A stretch of 64,000 nt of DNA, from positions 1,791,001 to 1,855,000 of the forward strand of contig NZ_AP023441.1 of NCBI RefSeq assembly GCF_019976755.1. Reading direction: 5' to 3'. The stretch is from Nostoc sp. MS1 (lineage in GTDB: Bacteria; Cyanobacteriota; Cyanobacteriia; Cyanobacteriales; Nostocaceae). Position 1 is the stretch's first letter. Each line of letters begins with the position of its first letter. Positions 44,244 to 52,718 of this stretch are shown here, one piece after another. The notes under the pieces were generated by a model. The model was not told where the DNA came from and did no database searches. It saw only the letters and a program-made list of their open reading frames with translations. The position numbers and the translations under genes were made by a program.

Positions 44244-44572
44244 TTAAAATTATGTTTTTTGAGCTAGATTGGGCAATTTGTGATTGTTATACCAACCAGA
44301 CAGTAAAAAATGACCGTAATTGCCCAAAATAGAAAACTTTGGATTGAAGTTTATTACAAGATTTGCTATAAACGAGGCAACTTAAAAGTTTTGAAAGTCA
44401 TCCACTTGCAAGTCTATCTGCGGTTGAGGCTTGTTTAGGTATATGCCGACATAAAGGCAAAATAGAAAATGCTGTAAAGTTATGTGAATTCAATTGCCAT
44501 GACTTTATTTAAAGCTGTTGAGTTATTTAAACACTACATGATTTATATAATTAGTTCATAGGATTAATATTT
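44244..44572. other. Intergenic region before AIPR gene
   Basis: The 329-bp gap has no complete gene. A short frame near 44391-44510 (HPLASLSAVEACLGICRHKG) looks faintly coding but has no start or recognised family. Confidence 0.4.
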
Positions 44573-46276
44573 ATGGATAGAATTACATCTGGATTATTAA
44601 ATACTTTTAGAAAACAGCTATCTCTACCTGAAGATTTAAATCAATCAGAGAGTTTTGAACACTTTGTTAATTATTACGTAATTTCTAAAGAATATAATTA
44701 TCAATTTGAACTTGAAGACGTTCATGTTGGGGGAGGCGGAGATAAAGCGTTAGATGGAATAGCAATAATTGTTAATGGAAGTTTAATTAACTCAAAAGAA
44801 GAAATTGAAGAATTAGAGAAAAAGAACAAGTATTTAGATGTAGAATTTATATTAATACAATCCAAAACAAGTAGTAATTTTGATGCAGGCGAAATTGCAA
44901 AGTTTTTAATAGGAGCAAAAGACTTTTTTGATGAATATTCTTCATTGCCAACCAATCCTCATGTAAAAGATAAACGTCAACTAATGGAATTTATATATAC
45001 AAAAAGTAGTTTTTTTAAAAATAGAAAACCTTTATGTAAATTATATTATGTTACAACTGGTAAATGGTTTGATGATCTACATTTAAAAGGAGTGATTGAT
45101 AATCTGCGGAAAAGCCTTGATGAGATGGCAATTTTTGAAAGGATTATATTTAATCCTGTTGATGCTAATGGTATTCAAGATTTGTATAGATTAGCAAATA
45201 ATAAAATATCACGAGAAATAAAGTTGGAAAAGCGCGTTACTATTCCTAAAATAGAAGATGTAAATCAAGCCTATATTGGTATTATACCAGCACAAGAATA
45301 TTTAAAACTAATTACTGATGATGATGACAACATCATCAGAGGGCTATTCTACGATAATGTTCGAGGTTTTCAAGGGGAAAATGATGTAAACCAAGAAATT
45401 GAAGCAACGATTAAATCTAAAGAGAGTTTATTTTTTGTACTATATAATAATGGAATAACTCTTGTCGCTGAGGATGTGTATCCTGTAGGTGACTCTATTA
45501 CTATTAGAGATTATCAAATTGTAAATGGATGCCAAACAAGCTACATTTTATATAATAGTAGAGAGTCTATAAAAGAAAATGATTCATTATACATACCAAT
45601 TAAAATAATTGCTTTAGATCGTGATAGTAAATTAAAAAATAACATTATTAAAGCTAATAATCGACAAACACCTGTAAAACTTGAAGAATTAGAGGCTTTA
45701 ACTGATTTTCAGAAAAACTTAGAGGAATACTATAATTCTATGCCAGAGGCAAAAAGGCTATATTACGAAAGAAGACCTCGCCAATTTAATGGAATAGATG
45801 ATATTGAGAAAATAAGAATAGTAGATATACGATCTCAAATGAGATGTTTTGCTTCCATGTTTTTAAACCAAGCACACAATGCAGGAAGATATCATACAAG
45901 AATAGTAGAAGAAACAAAAAATAAAATATTCCTTCCTTCTCATCATGCAATAGGTTATTACGTTAGTGTTTATGCCAAGTTTTGTTTAGATGCTCTTTTC
46001 CGAAAAAACCAAATAGATGTTAAGTATAAACCATTTAAATATCATATGCTTGATATTTTAAGGATGCAAGTTTCAGGTAAAACAATGCCAGATATGACAT
46101 CCAATAGGTGTCTTAAATACTGTGAAACACTAGAGCAGGCATTATGGGATGAAACTAAATGCCGAGAAGTATTATTAAATACTACTGTAGTTATTGATAA
46201 GGCTGTAAACGAAAATTATGATCGAGATGAAGCAAAAACTATTGGATTCCTAAACAAAATTAAAAGCTTAATTTAA
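44573..46276 (+). CDS. AIPR-family protein (abortive phage infection type)
   Basis: The 567-residue protein shows AIPR motifs: IRGLFYDNVRGFQGENDVNQ, FFVLYNNGITLVAEDVYPVG, IRDYQIVNGCQTSYILYNSR, and IIKANNRQTPVKLEELEALT. The N-terminus has GGGGDKALDGIAI (52-64) and EFILIQSKTSSNFD (91-104), which fit a PD-(D/E)xK nuclease core with a QxK variant. AIPR proteins are phage-defence factors, alone or with restriction systems. The gene is clearly more AT-rich than the flanking core genes and stands alone, which suggests horizontal gain. A standalone nuclease-type defence is plausible; the mechanism is inferred. Confidence 0.85.
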   Translation: MDRITSGLLNTFRKQLSLPEDLNQSESFEHFVNYYVISKEYNYQFELEDVHVGGGGDKALDGIAIIVNGSLINSKEEIEELEKKNKYLDVEFILIQSKTSSNFDAGEIAKFLIGAKDFFDEYSSLPTNPHVKDKRQLMEFIYTKSSFFKNRKPLCKLYYVTTGKWFDDLHLKGVIDNLRKSLDEMAIFERIIFNPVDANGIQDLYRLANNKISREIKLEKRVTIPKIEDVNQAYIGIIPAQEYLKLITDDDDNIIRGLFYDNVRGFQGENDVNQEIEATIKSKESLFFVLYNNGITLVAEDVYPVGDSITIRDYQIVNGCQTSYILYNSRESIKENDSLYIPIKIIALDRDSKLKNNIIKANNRQTPVKLEELEALTDFQKNLEEYYNSMPEAKRLYYERRPRQFNGIDDIEKIRIVDIRSQMRCFASMFLNQAHNAGRYHTRIVEETKNKIFLPSHHAIGYYVSVYAKFCLDALFRKNQIDVKYKPFKYHMLDILRMQVSGKTMPDMTSNRCLKYCETLEQALWDETKCREVLLNTTVVIDKAVNENYDRDEAKTIGFLNKIKSLI

Positions 46277-46394
46277 ATAATTTATTATTTAGACGCAAGT
46301 AAAAATAAAAGTTCTACTCAAATAATAGTAAAACTCTAATCAAACAAAGTTTTTCCGAACCAATCGCCCCAAATGTATAAATTTTATAAACTAA

Positions 46395-47432
46395 TTAGCT
46401 TAACGCTTCCCTCAATAATTCCTTGTGCATGAAAGCGCCATTAACCAAAGATTGGATTTTTTCAGATGATAAAGGTTGACCATTAGTGTAATACTCTAAC
46501 CAAGTTTGAGCGATCGCATCCGCATCATCTGGAATATTAGCTAAATCCCACCCTGGTATTGCCAAATCTTCCATCAGACGATTTATCTTGGGGTCATAAC
46601 TCAGGGCAAAACAACGACAACCCTCACTGGCTGCCATAATCAAACTGTGTAACCTCATACCGATCGCTAACTCTACACCAGGAAAAACACCTTTTAAAAT
46701 CTGCGGATCTTCTAAACACAAAATCTTACTAACGTCCTTTAACTGCGGTTGTATTGCCTCAGCTATGGGTAAATCTTCACTTTTTTGAAATGGCAATAAT
46801 AAAATAAAGGCTTGGGTAGCTTTTTGCAGAGATACCAGAGCTTGAGTCAAATTATCTAAGCGTACTGCTGTTAATTGGGGATGATTTCTTAAAGTAACTG
46901 CAATTCTCGGCGTAGGTAAATCAGCAAGTGCTGGTAATGGTTTAGCCTGTAGCGCCCACACAGGATCAGGTGCAAGGATATGGGGAACTTGCCAATCAGA
47001 CAATAACGCTGCACTAGCGCGATCGCGTACACTAACCTGAGTACAAGCAGTAAAATTTTGCCTTGCCAAGTAGCGAGTCTGAGGACGTACCAAAGGGCCG
47101 ATACCTTGCGCCCAAGCCACAGTTTTTAAACCCATCCTCTGTGCCAACGCCATCAAACCCCCATAATAGAAAGGGCTAATGCTGCTGGTAACATCCTGAA
47201 TGAGACTTCCCCCGCCCCAGATAAACGCATCACAAGAACGCAACGCTTGTAGCACAGGCAAAAAAGCCATGCGATTATGGGATTCTACACCATAGCGATC
47301 GCTAGTTTCCTTGGGATTTCCAGACAGCACCACAGGCGTAACATGAGATGGTAACATTTGCAGCAGCGTTGCCAACAAAGCTTCATCACCACCATTTCCC
47401 TTACCGTAATACCCAGATAATAACGCCCGCAT
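46395..47432 (-). CDS. csaB: Polysaccharide pyruvyl transferase CsaB
   Basis: The 345-residue protein fits CsaB: MRALLSGYYGKGNGGDEALL at the N-terminus, FIWGGGSLIQDVTSSISPFY, KTVAWAQGIGPLVRPQTRYL, VSVRDRAS, and the C-terminal LAIGMRLHSLIMAASEGCRC with LSYDPKI. The family transfers pyruvate to cell-wall polysaccharides in Gram-positives; in cyanobacteria the substrate is presumably an envelope polysaccharide, which is not shown here. The gene is a lone minus-strand unit, of usual length and with motifs intact. Confidence 0.9.
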   Translation of the reverse strand: MRALLSGYYGKGNGGDEALLATLLQMLPSHVTPVVLSGNPKETSDRYGVESHNRMAFLPVLQALRSCDAFIWGGGSLIQDVTSSISPFYYGGLMALAQRMGLKTVAWAQGIGPLVRPQTRYLARQNFTACTQVSVRDRASAALLSDWQVPHILAPDPVWALQAKPLPALADLPTPRIAVTLRNHPQLTAVRLDNLTQALVSLQKATQAFILLLPFQKSEDLPIAEAIQPQLKDVSKILCLEDPQILKGVFPGVELAIGMRLHSLIMAASEGCRCFALSYDPKINRLMEDLAIPGWDLANIPDDADAIAQTWLEYYTNGQPLSSEKIQSLVNGAFMHKELLREALS

Positions 47433-47550
47433 TATTTTTATATAAAATTTGGATGTTGGATTTTAGATTATCAACTTTTTCCCAACAGTTCACCAGATGT
47501 CAGTCAGATTGCAAAAAATATCAATTCACCTATGGGAAGATGAGGGGAGT

Positions 47551-47613
47551 GTTGACGGTTGACGGTTGACTGTTAACTGTTGACTATGGACTAATGACTA
47601 ATGACTACTGACC
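47551..47613. repeat. Heptanucleotide tandem repeats (GTTGACG and GACTAAT types)
   Basis: Mixed 7-bp units run from 47551 to the start of the DUF2499 gene, in the gap between divergent csaB and DUF2499 genes. Confidence 0.8.
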
Positions 47614-47617
47614 AATT

Positions 47618-47926
47618 ATGCACGTTCTCTCAATTCCCACTTGGATTATTCATGTTTCTAGCGTTATAGAGTGGATAGCGGCTATCTGGTTAATTTGGAC
47701 TTATGGCGAACTCACTGGTAATCGTAGCTGGTGGGGATTGTCCCTAGCAATGTTACCTGCTTTAGTTAGTGCCATGTGTGCTTGTACATGGCATTATTAC
47801 GACAACTCCGAAGCTCTAGGATGGTTAGTTACACTGCAAGCTAGTATGACTCTAGTTGGTAATTTTACCCTTTGGGCAGCAGCAGTATGGATTTGGCGTT
47901 CTGCGAAAATAGAGGCTAGAGATTAG
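47618..47926 (+). CDS. DUF2499 (Ycf49-like) membrane protein
   Basis: The 102-residue protein has three predicted membrane helices (WIIHVSSVIEWIAAIWLIWT, LSLAMLPALVSAMCACTWHY, LQASMTLVGNFTLWAAAVWI). This is the DUF2499 pattern conserved in cyanobacteria and plastids. The function is unknown. It sits upstream of DUF3593, another cyanobacterial/plastid family, and the pair probably works together in the thylakoid or envelope, which is inference from conservation and adjacency. Confidence 0.88.
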   Translation: MHVLSIPTWIIHVSSVIEWIAAIWLIWTYGELTGNRSWWGLSLAMLPALVSAMCACTWHYYDNSEALGWLVTLQASMTLVGNFTLWAAAVWIWRSAKIEARD

Positions 47927-47977
47927 AGATGAGGGAGATGAGGGAGATGAGGAAGCAGAGGATAAAACACAACTGAA

Positions 47978-48016
47978 TTAATTACCAATTACCAATTACC
48001 AATTATCAATTACCAA
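47978..48016. repeat. Heptanucleotide tandem repeat (ATTACCA type)
   Basis: About five copies of a 7-bp ATTACCA/ATTATCA unit lie between DUF2499 and DUF3593 genes; a GAGGGAGAT-like purine repeat precedes them at about 47927-47955. Confidence 0.85.
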
Positions 48017-48022
48017 GCAATT

Positions 48023-48313
48023 ATGTCTAAAGAAACCCTATTTGCCCTTTCCTTATTTCCCTATTTGGGTTTCTTGTGGTTTATCAACCGCAGTAAACTA
48101 ATGCCACGTTTATCACTTTATGGATTTTACGGTACTCTCATTTTTGTCGGTGTGACTATTCCAGCCGGGATTTATGCCAAAGTTCATTATGGTGAAGAGT
48201 TAGCAAACGTAGATTGGTTACATGGTGGTGCAGAAGTCTTTTTGACACTTTCTAATATCCTAGTTGTGCTGGGTTTCGCGCAAGCCGTTAGACAATTAAA
48301 AACGAAAAGTTAA
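48023..48313 (+). CDS. DUF3593 membrane protein
   Basis: The 96-residue protein has three hydrophobic stretches (ETLFALSLFPYLGFLWFINR, YGFYGTLIFVGVTIPAGIYA, VFLTLSNILVVLGFAQAVRQ) and fits DUF3593, a cyanobacterial and plastid family of unknown function. It follows the DUF2499 gene by about 100 bp on the same strand and is likely co-transcribed with it. Confidence 0.87.
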   Translation: MSKETLFALSLFPYLGFLWFINRSKLMPRLSLYGFYGTLIFVGVTIPAGIYAKVHYGEELANVDWLHGGAEVFLTLSNILVVLGFAQAVRQLKTKS

Positions 48314-48448
48314 AAGTGAGTGATGAGTGCTGAAGCACAGAAGCGCGGCGTTGAGCAACGTGCTAAGTGTCCAAGTAAGCTCTACTCCCCCCCTACTCCC
48401 TCATCTCCCCCCTCTCCCCACTCTTTTATTTAATACAGGGAAATTTAC

Positions 48449-49222
48449 ATGGACGTAATTCCAGCAATTGATTTACTTGAGGGTCGTTGTGTGCGACTCT
48501 ATCAAGGCGACTACGATCGCTCACAAGTTTATAGTGAAAATCCTGCTGATGTTGCTAAACAGTGGGTAGATCAAGGTGCAACCAGACTACATATAGTCGA
48601 TTTAGATGGTGCAAAAGCAGGTAAAGTAGTAAATCTCAAAGCAATTGAAGCGATCGCACAAGCAATTTCTGTACCCATTGAGATAGGTGGAGGATTGCGC
48701 GATCGCTCTAGTGTGGAACAGGTGTTTAATTTAGGTGTACGTTGGGCAATTCTTGGGACTGTGGCTGTAGAACAACCCCAGCTTGTCCAAGAACTCTGTC
48801 AACAATACCCCGAACAAATTATTATCGGTATTGATGCCCGTAACGGATTAGTAGCCACTCGCGGTTGGTTGGAAACCTCAGAAGTTTTAGCCACCCAACT
48901 AGCTGTACAAATGCAAGAACTAGGTGCAGCCGCAATTATTTACACAGATATCCACCGTGATGGCACACTACAAGGCCCCAATTTAGACGCATTGCGAGAA
49001 TTAGCGACCGCCATTTCCATTCCTGTAATTGCATCTGGTGGCGTAAGTTCTGTCACCGATTTGTTAAGTTTGTTAGCGTTGGAACCCCAAGGTGTCAAAG
49101 GTGTGATTATCGGGAAAGCTCTGTATACTGGTGATATTAGCTTAAAAGAAGCATTGCAGGCGATCGGACCAGGACGTATACAAGATATTCCACCTAACTT
49201 AGATTTCTCCTCCTTCGCCTAG
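48449..49222 (+). CDS. hisA: Phosphoribosylformimino-5-aminoimidazole carboxamide ribotide isomerase HisA
   Basis: The 257-residue TIM-barrel enzyme catalyses the fourth step of histidine biosynthesis (ProFAR to PRFAR). Key motifs are the N-terminal VIPAIDLLEGRCVRLYQGDY (catalytic Asp8), LHIVDLDGAK, EIGGGLRDR, and the second catalytic Asp in TDIHRDGTLQGPN, followed by PVIASGGVSS and VIIGKALYTGDI. The length is normal. It is preceded by a pyrimidine-rich tract at 48381-48423. It stands alone, as is common for scattered his genes in cyanobacteria. Confidence 0.97.
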   Translation: MDVIPAIDLLEGRCVRLYQGDYDRSQVYSENPADVAKQWVDQGATRLHIVDLDGAKAGKVVNLKAIEAIAQAISVPIEIGGGLRDRSSVEQVFNLGVRWAILGTVAVEQPQLVQELCQQYPEQIIIGIDARNGLVATRGWLETSEVLATQLAVQMQELGAAAIIYTDIHRDGTLQGPNLDALRELATAISIPVIASGGVSSVTDLLSLLALEPQGVKGVIIGKALYTGDISLKEALQAIGPGRIQDIPPNLDFSSFA

Positions 49223-49803
49223 TTATATCGAGTTGCACTTAAAAATAGTAACTTGGGCTAGGGGTGGGGAATAGGGAGTGGGAATATTATGTTTCGACGC
49301 AACTTAGTGTTATTCGAGAGGACTACAGTCCTCTGTGTCAAAATTTCCTACACCCTACATAACGAAAACCACTACAGAATTTTTTATTTCCGGAATTGCA
49401 AATAACACCGTTGTAGTTGGCTATATAAGTTCATCAGCAATTAGTGTTTTCCTTCAACTCGTCTAGAGTAAATGGTTGTGAACCCATCAATTGGTGACAC
49501 AACCATTAACAAAAATTACTCAAAATATAAAACAGCTTGCATTATCTATTTTTAAGCTTGCAAAATAACTACAATTTATGGGTTTCCTTGGCTATAGGGG
49601 CGTAACAAAATTTACGCTCCTATTTTATTTACTATGTGTGTTAGTTAATAAAAAACAGACTGGAAAGCCTTATTAGTATAGATTTGTTAATTAATTACTA
49701 CCCTAACTTATCTGGCAATGACTGTAAACTTATTGACTGATTTCTGGAAACGGTCATATGCTGGATGTAGTTACAATTATCACGCATTACAGGATTGCAT
49801 TTT
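49223..49803. other. Intergenic region after hisA with hairpins
   Basis: This 581-bp AT-rich region has no protein gene that I can support. It contains GAGGACTACAGTCCTC at 49317-49332, a small hairpin, and a longer hairpin at about 49593-49622 (AGGGGCGTAA and TTACGCTCCT arms) followed by a T-rich run, which could end a small RNA. Confidence 0.45.
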
Positions 49804-49917
49804 ATGGCCAGCGAACAGCCTAACTCTAACCAAGCATCTAATAAAAATCTTAATTCAGTTAATCCACCTAGAAAAAGACCATTAAATAACGGCAAACCTA
49901 AAAAAACAGATCAATAA
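49804..49917 (+). CDS. Possible 37-residue basic peptide gene
   Basis: ATG at 49804 (with AGGA at 49791-49794) opens a 37-codon frame with a polar, disordered product (MASEQPNSNQASNKNLNSVN, then PPRKRPLNNGKPKKTDQ). The C-terminal half is strongly basic. A clear factor-independent terminator lies 28 bp after the stop, which supports a real transcript. I know no family. It might be a nucleic-acid-binding peptide or an untranslated RNA. Confidence 0.4.
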   Translation: MASEQPNSNQASNKNLNSVNPPRKRPLNNGKPKKTDQ

Positions 49918-49945
49918 ATTTTTAAATTAAATGTATTTAAGTTTA

Positions 49946-49975
49946 AAAAAGACGTAATATTACTTACGTCTTTTT
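49946..49975 (+). terminator. Factor-independent terminator after small ORF
   Basis: A 12-bp perfect stem (AAAAAGACGTAA with TTACGTCTTTTT) with a 6-base loop and a T-run. It is symmetric enough to act on both strands, and so could also end transcription of the minus-strand gene at 50064. Confidence 0.85.
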
Positions 49976-50063
49976 AATTGGCGCAATTTCATAGAGAATT
50001 GACATGAGCCTGATTTCAATTAGTAAACGCGATCGCCTACGCTGGGGCTTAACCCATCGCAAT

Positions 50064-50552
50064 TTAACCTTCTGGTAAACTAGCAAACACTTGGTCAACT
50101 AATTCCTTGGTCTTATCTTCCAAGCGTTGCCAATCAACTTCACCTACGTCATCAATTAAACTAGTATCAATATCAACTACCTCACTCTCCGACGTGTAAT
50201 CAATAAAACATACCTGATAACATAGTTCCCATAGATCAATACTGACAATTTGGTCTTGACGTTGCAAACATAAATGATATCCTGGGTGGGGCATTGGTAA
50301 TTGTGCTAACCTCTCTCTAATTGCATCAGCTTGTTCTAAGGTTGCAGACTCCATTTCTTGCAATAACTGCGTCACCAAAGCTTTTGCCTCGTCAGTGGTG
50401 TTAGGCGGCCAAATCAGTACATCTTGGTAAGTTCCTTTCCAAGCAGATTCATCCAACTGCTTGCGGAGATTATCAATAACGCGAATAAAAGCAGGCTGCA
50501 TGAGGAGTTCGGCCTGCTGCCATGTAACTTGGTTTGTTATTCTAGGTGGCAT
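50064..50552 (-). CDS. Conserved hypothetical protein
   Basis: The 162-residue soluble acidic protein (ITNQVTWQQAELLMQPAFIR, VIDNLRKQLDESAWKGTYQD, PHPGYHLCLQRQDQIVSIDL, WELCYQVCFIDY) looks like a conserved cyanobacterial family of unknown function. It has no signal peptide, membrane segment or catalytic motif that I recognise. It is divergent from the kinase gene at 50712, with 159 bp between the starts. Confidence 0.75.
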   Translation of the reverse strand: MPPRITNQVTWQQAELLMQPAFIRVIDNLRKQLDESAWKGTYQDVLIWPPNTTDEAKALVTQLLQEMESATLEQADAIRERLAQLPMPHPGYHLCLQRQDQIVSIDLWELCYQVCFIDYTSESEVVDIDTSLIDDVGEVDWQRLEDKTKELVDQVFASLPEG

Positions 50553-50711
50553 TGGTCAAAGGCACTAAAAGAAAAATTTACAGTCTGTGTATATTAAAAA
50601 GATTGCTTATTTAGTACAAATCTTTTATCAAGATAACGGATTTCCCGTAAAAAAAATTGGAGATATTTATTACTATCGGGAGATTTTCGGTAATAACTTT
50701 GGGGAGGGAAT

Positions 50712-52631
50712 ATGATTGGCAAGCTATTAGATCACCGATACCAAGTAATTAGAGTCCTGGCTACGGGAGGATTCGGACAAACTTACATAGCCGAAGATAC
50801 TCGACGACCTGGTAATCCTACTTGTGTAGTCAAGCACCTCAAACCCGCCACCTCTGACCCCAAAGTTTTTGAGACAGCCAAACGCCTCTTTCACAGCGAA
50901 GCCGAAACTTTAGAAAATCTCGGTCATCATGAACAAATCCCCAGATTACTTGCATATTTTGACGAAAACCAAGAGTTTTACCTAGTACAAGAGTTTATCG
51001 ACGGACATACTCTGACGCAAGAACTTATCCCTGGTAATCGTTGGATTGAAAGCCAGGTAATTCATTTGTTACAAGAAATATTAAGTATTTTAGAGTTTGT
51101 CCATAACCAAGGTGTAATTCACCGCGACATCAAACCAGACAACATTATCCGCCGCACTACTGACAATAAATTAGTTTTGGTAGACTTTGGGGCGGTGAAA
51201 CAATTGCGTACCCAAATGGTGACAGTGGGTGGTCAATCAACTGCTACGGTAGTGATTGGTACTCCTGGCTACATGGCTACAGAGCAAGGACAAGGTAAAC
51301 CCCGTGCTAATAGCGATATTTATGCTTTGGGAATTATTGCCATTCAAGCTTTAACAGGTATAGCACCTACAGAGTTACAAGAAGACCCCCAGACAGGTGA
51401 ACTCATTTGGCGGCACTTGGTGAATGTGAATGAGCGCCTAGCAGCAGTGTTAAATAAAATGGTACGCTATCACTTTAAAGACCGTTACCAATCTGCCACG
51501 GAAGCACTACAAGCCTTACAGGATGCCATCAATCCTGTTCCTGTCGTTGTCTCATCTACATCAGTAACATCTTTCAATCATCCCAGCTATCAACCGGCTA
51601 AACCATCATCTCCTGTATCCCGTCAGCAAACTGTAGCCGTTGCGCCAGCACACCAAGTTGTTAGTCAACCTGCACGCCAAGACACTAATAAATCTGACCC
51701 CTTACCCCTGTTAATAGGCATTGTACTAGCAGGTGGGGCTGCGGCTTTAGTGGCTAACTTATATCCCAATGTCAAAAATTTTGCGGCTAATGTGTTCAGT
51801 AATGATGACACAGGGAATAAATGCTTGGCTGTGGTAGCGGGTAATTCTAATATTCGTTCTGAACCTAGTTCGATTAATACTGATACTGTTTTACAAACAG
51901 TTGGTGTCAATACTAGCTATGAGGTTACAGGTAAACGGACAAAACGAGGTTGGGTAGAAATAAAACTTAAATCTGGTCGTTTAGCTTGGGCGCACTCAGA
52001 TGTGATTGTGAATAAAGCAGAGTGGCCAGCTTGCCTACGCGATCGCCAAATTGCGATTAAAACAGTAGATGATAGTACTCTAATTGCCACTAGACCACAA
52101 CCCGAACCCAAACCACGGTCGGAAACTATCATAAATCCAGCGCCAGAACCAGATTCTCAGCCAACCGAACAGGCACAACCCCCGGTAGACAGGAGTAAAA
52201 TTGTCGAACAAGCCAGACAGAAGTATGATTCAGGGGATTTGGTAGGTGCGATCGCTATGTTAAGATCGATCCCAGCAAACGCTTCTGCTGGCATTAAAGA
52301 AACAGCCGCCATAATTAACCAGTGGCAACAAGATTGGCAAAAAGCTGATGCTTTATCTAATGACATCAACAAAGCTTTAGAAAATGGTCAATGGGATAAA
52401 GTTTTAGAATACAAAAATCATCCCGAAAAGTTACCTAACATTAAATACTGGCGAGATAAGTTAGAACCTGTATTTAAAGAAGCTGCCGAAAATGTAGCCA
52501 AACAAGCTCTCCCCAAGACAGAAAATCCGCAGGAGGAAAATCACCCTGCACAAGAAACCCCAAAGACTGAGGAACCATCTGTCGATGAGACACCTACTCC
52601 TCAAGAAATTTCGCCGCAGGGTGGGTATTAA
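50712..52631 (+). CDS. Membrane serine/threonine protein kinase with SH3-like extracytoplasmic domain
   Basis: The 639-residue protein has kinase residues about 10-270 (LATGGFGQTYIAEDTRRPGN, VKHLKPA, VIHRDIKPDNIIRR near 137, VLVDFGAVKQL, GTPGYMATEQGQGKPRANSD). A linker leads to one membrane helix (about 331-353, LLIGIVLAGGAAALVANLY). A bacterial SH3-like domain follows (about 370-435, CLAVVAGNSNIRSEPSSINT), then a Pro-rich and helical end. The kinase is cytoplasmic and the SH3-like part probably senses the periplasm. Catalytic residues are intact. This is one of the many Hanks-type kinases of Nostoc-like genomes; the substrate is unknown. Confidence 0.93.
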   Translation: MIGKLLDHRYQVIRVLATGGFGQTYIAEDTRRPGNPTCVVKHLKPATSDPKVFETAKRLFHSEAETLENLGHHEQIPRLLAYFDENQEFYLVQEFIDGHTLTQELIPGNRWIESQVIHLLQEILSILEFVHNQGVIHRDIKPDNIIRRTTDNKLVLVDFGAVKQLRTQMVTVGGQSTATVVIGTPGYMATEQGQGKPRANSDIYALGIIAIQALTGIAPTELQEDPQTGELIWRHLVNVNERLAAVLNKMVRYHFKDRYQSATEALQALQDAINPVPVVVSSTSVTSFNHPSYQPAKPSSPVSRQQTVAVAPAHQVVSQPARQDTNKSDPLPLLIGIVLAGGAAALVANLYPNVKNFAANVFSNDDTGNKCLAVVAGNSNIRSEPSSINTDTVLQTVGVNTSYEVTGKRTKRGWVEIKLKSGRLAWAHSDVIVNKAEWPACLRDRQIAIKTVDDSTLIATRPQPEPKPRSETIINPAPEPDSQPTEQAQPPVDRSKIVEQARQKYDSGDLVGAIAMLRSIPANASAGIKETAAIINQWQQDWQKADALSNDINKALENGQWDKVLEYKNHPEKLPNIKYWRDKLEPVFKEAAENVAKQALPKTENPQEENHPAQETPKTEEPSVDETPTPQEISPQGGY

Positions 52632-52718
52632 TGGTGTTTTGCTCTGTTTCTCCCTACAAGTTAAATAGTCCATAATTGATAACCAAAAGTTTATTGACTA
52701 TGGACTATTGACTAAATA

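Noticed and set aside
44244..44572. Degenerate coding fragment before the AIPR gene
   Set aside because: Only a short uninterrupted frame with no family resemblance; not enough to call a pseudogene.
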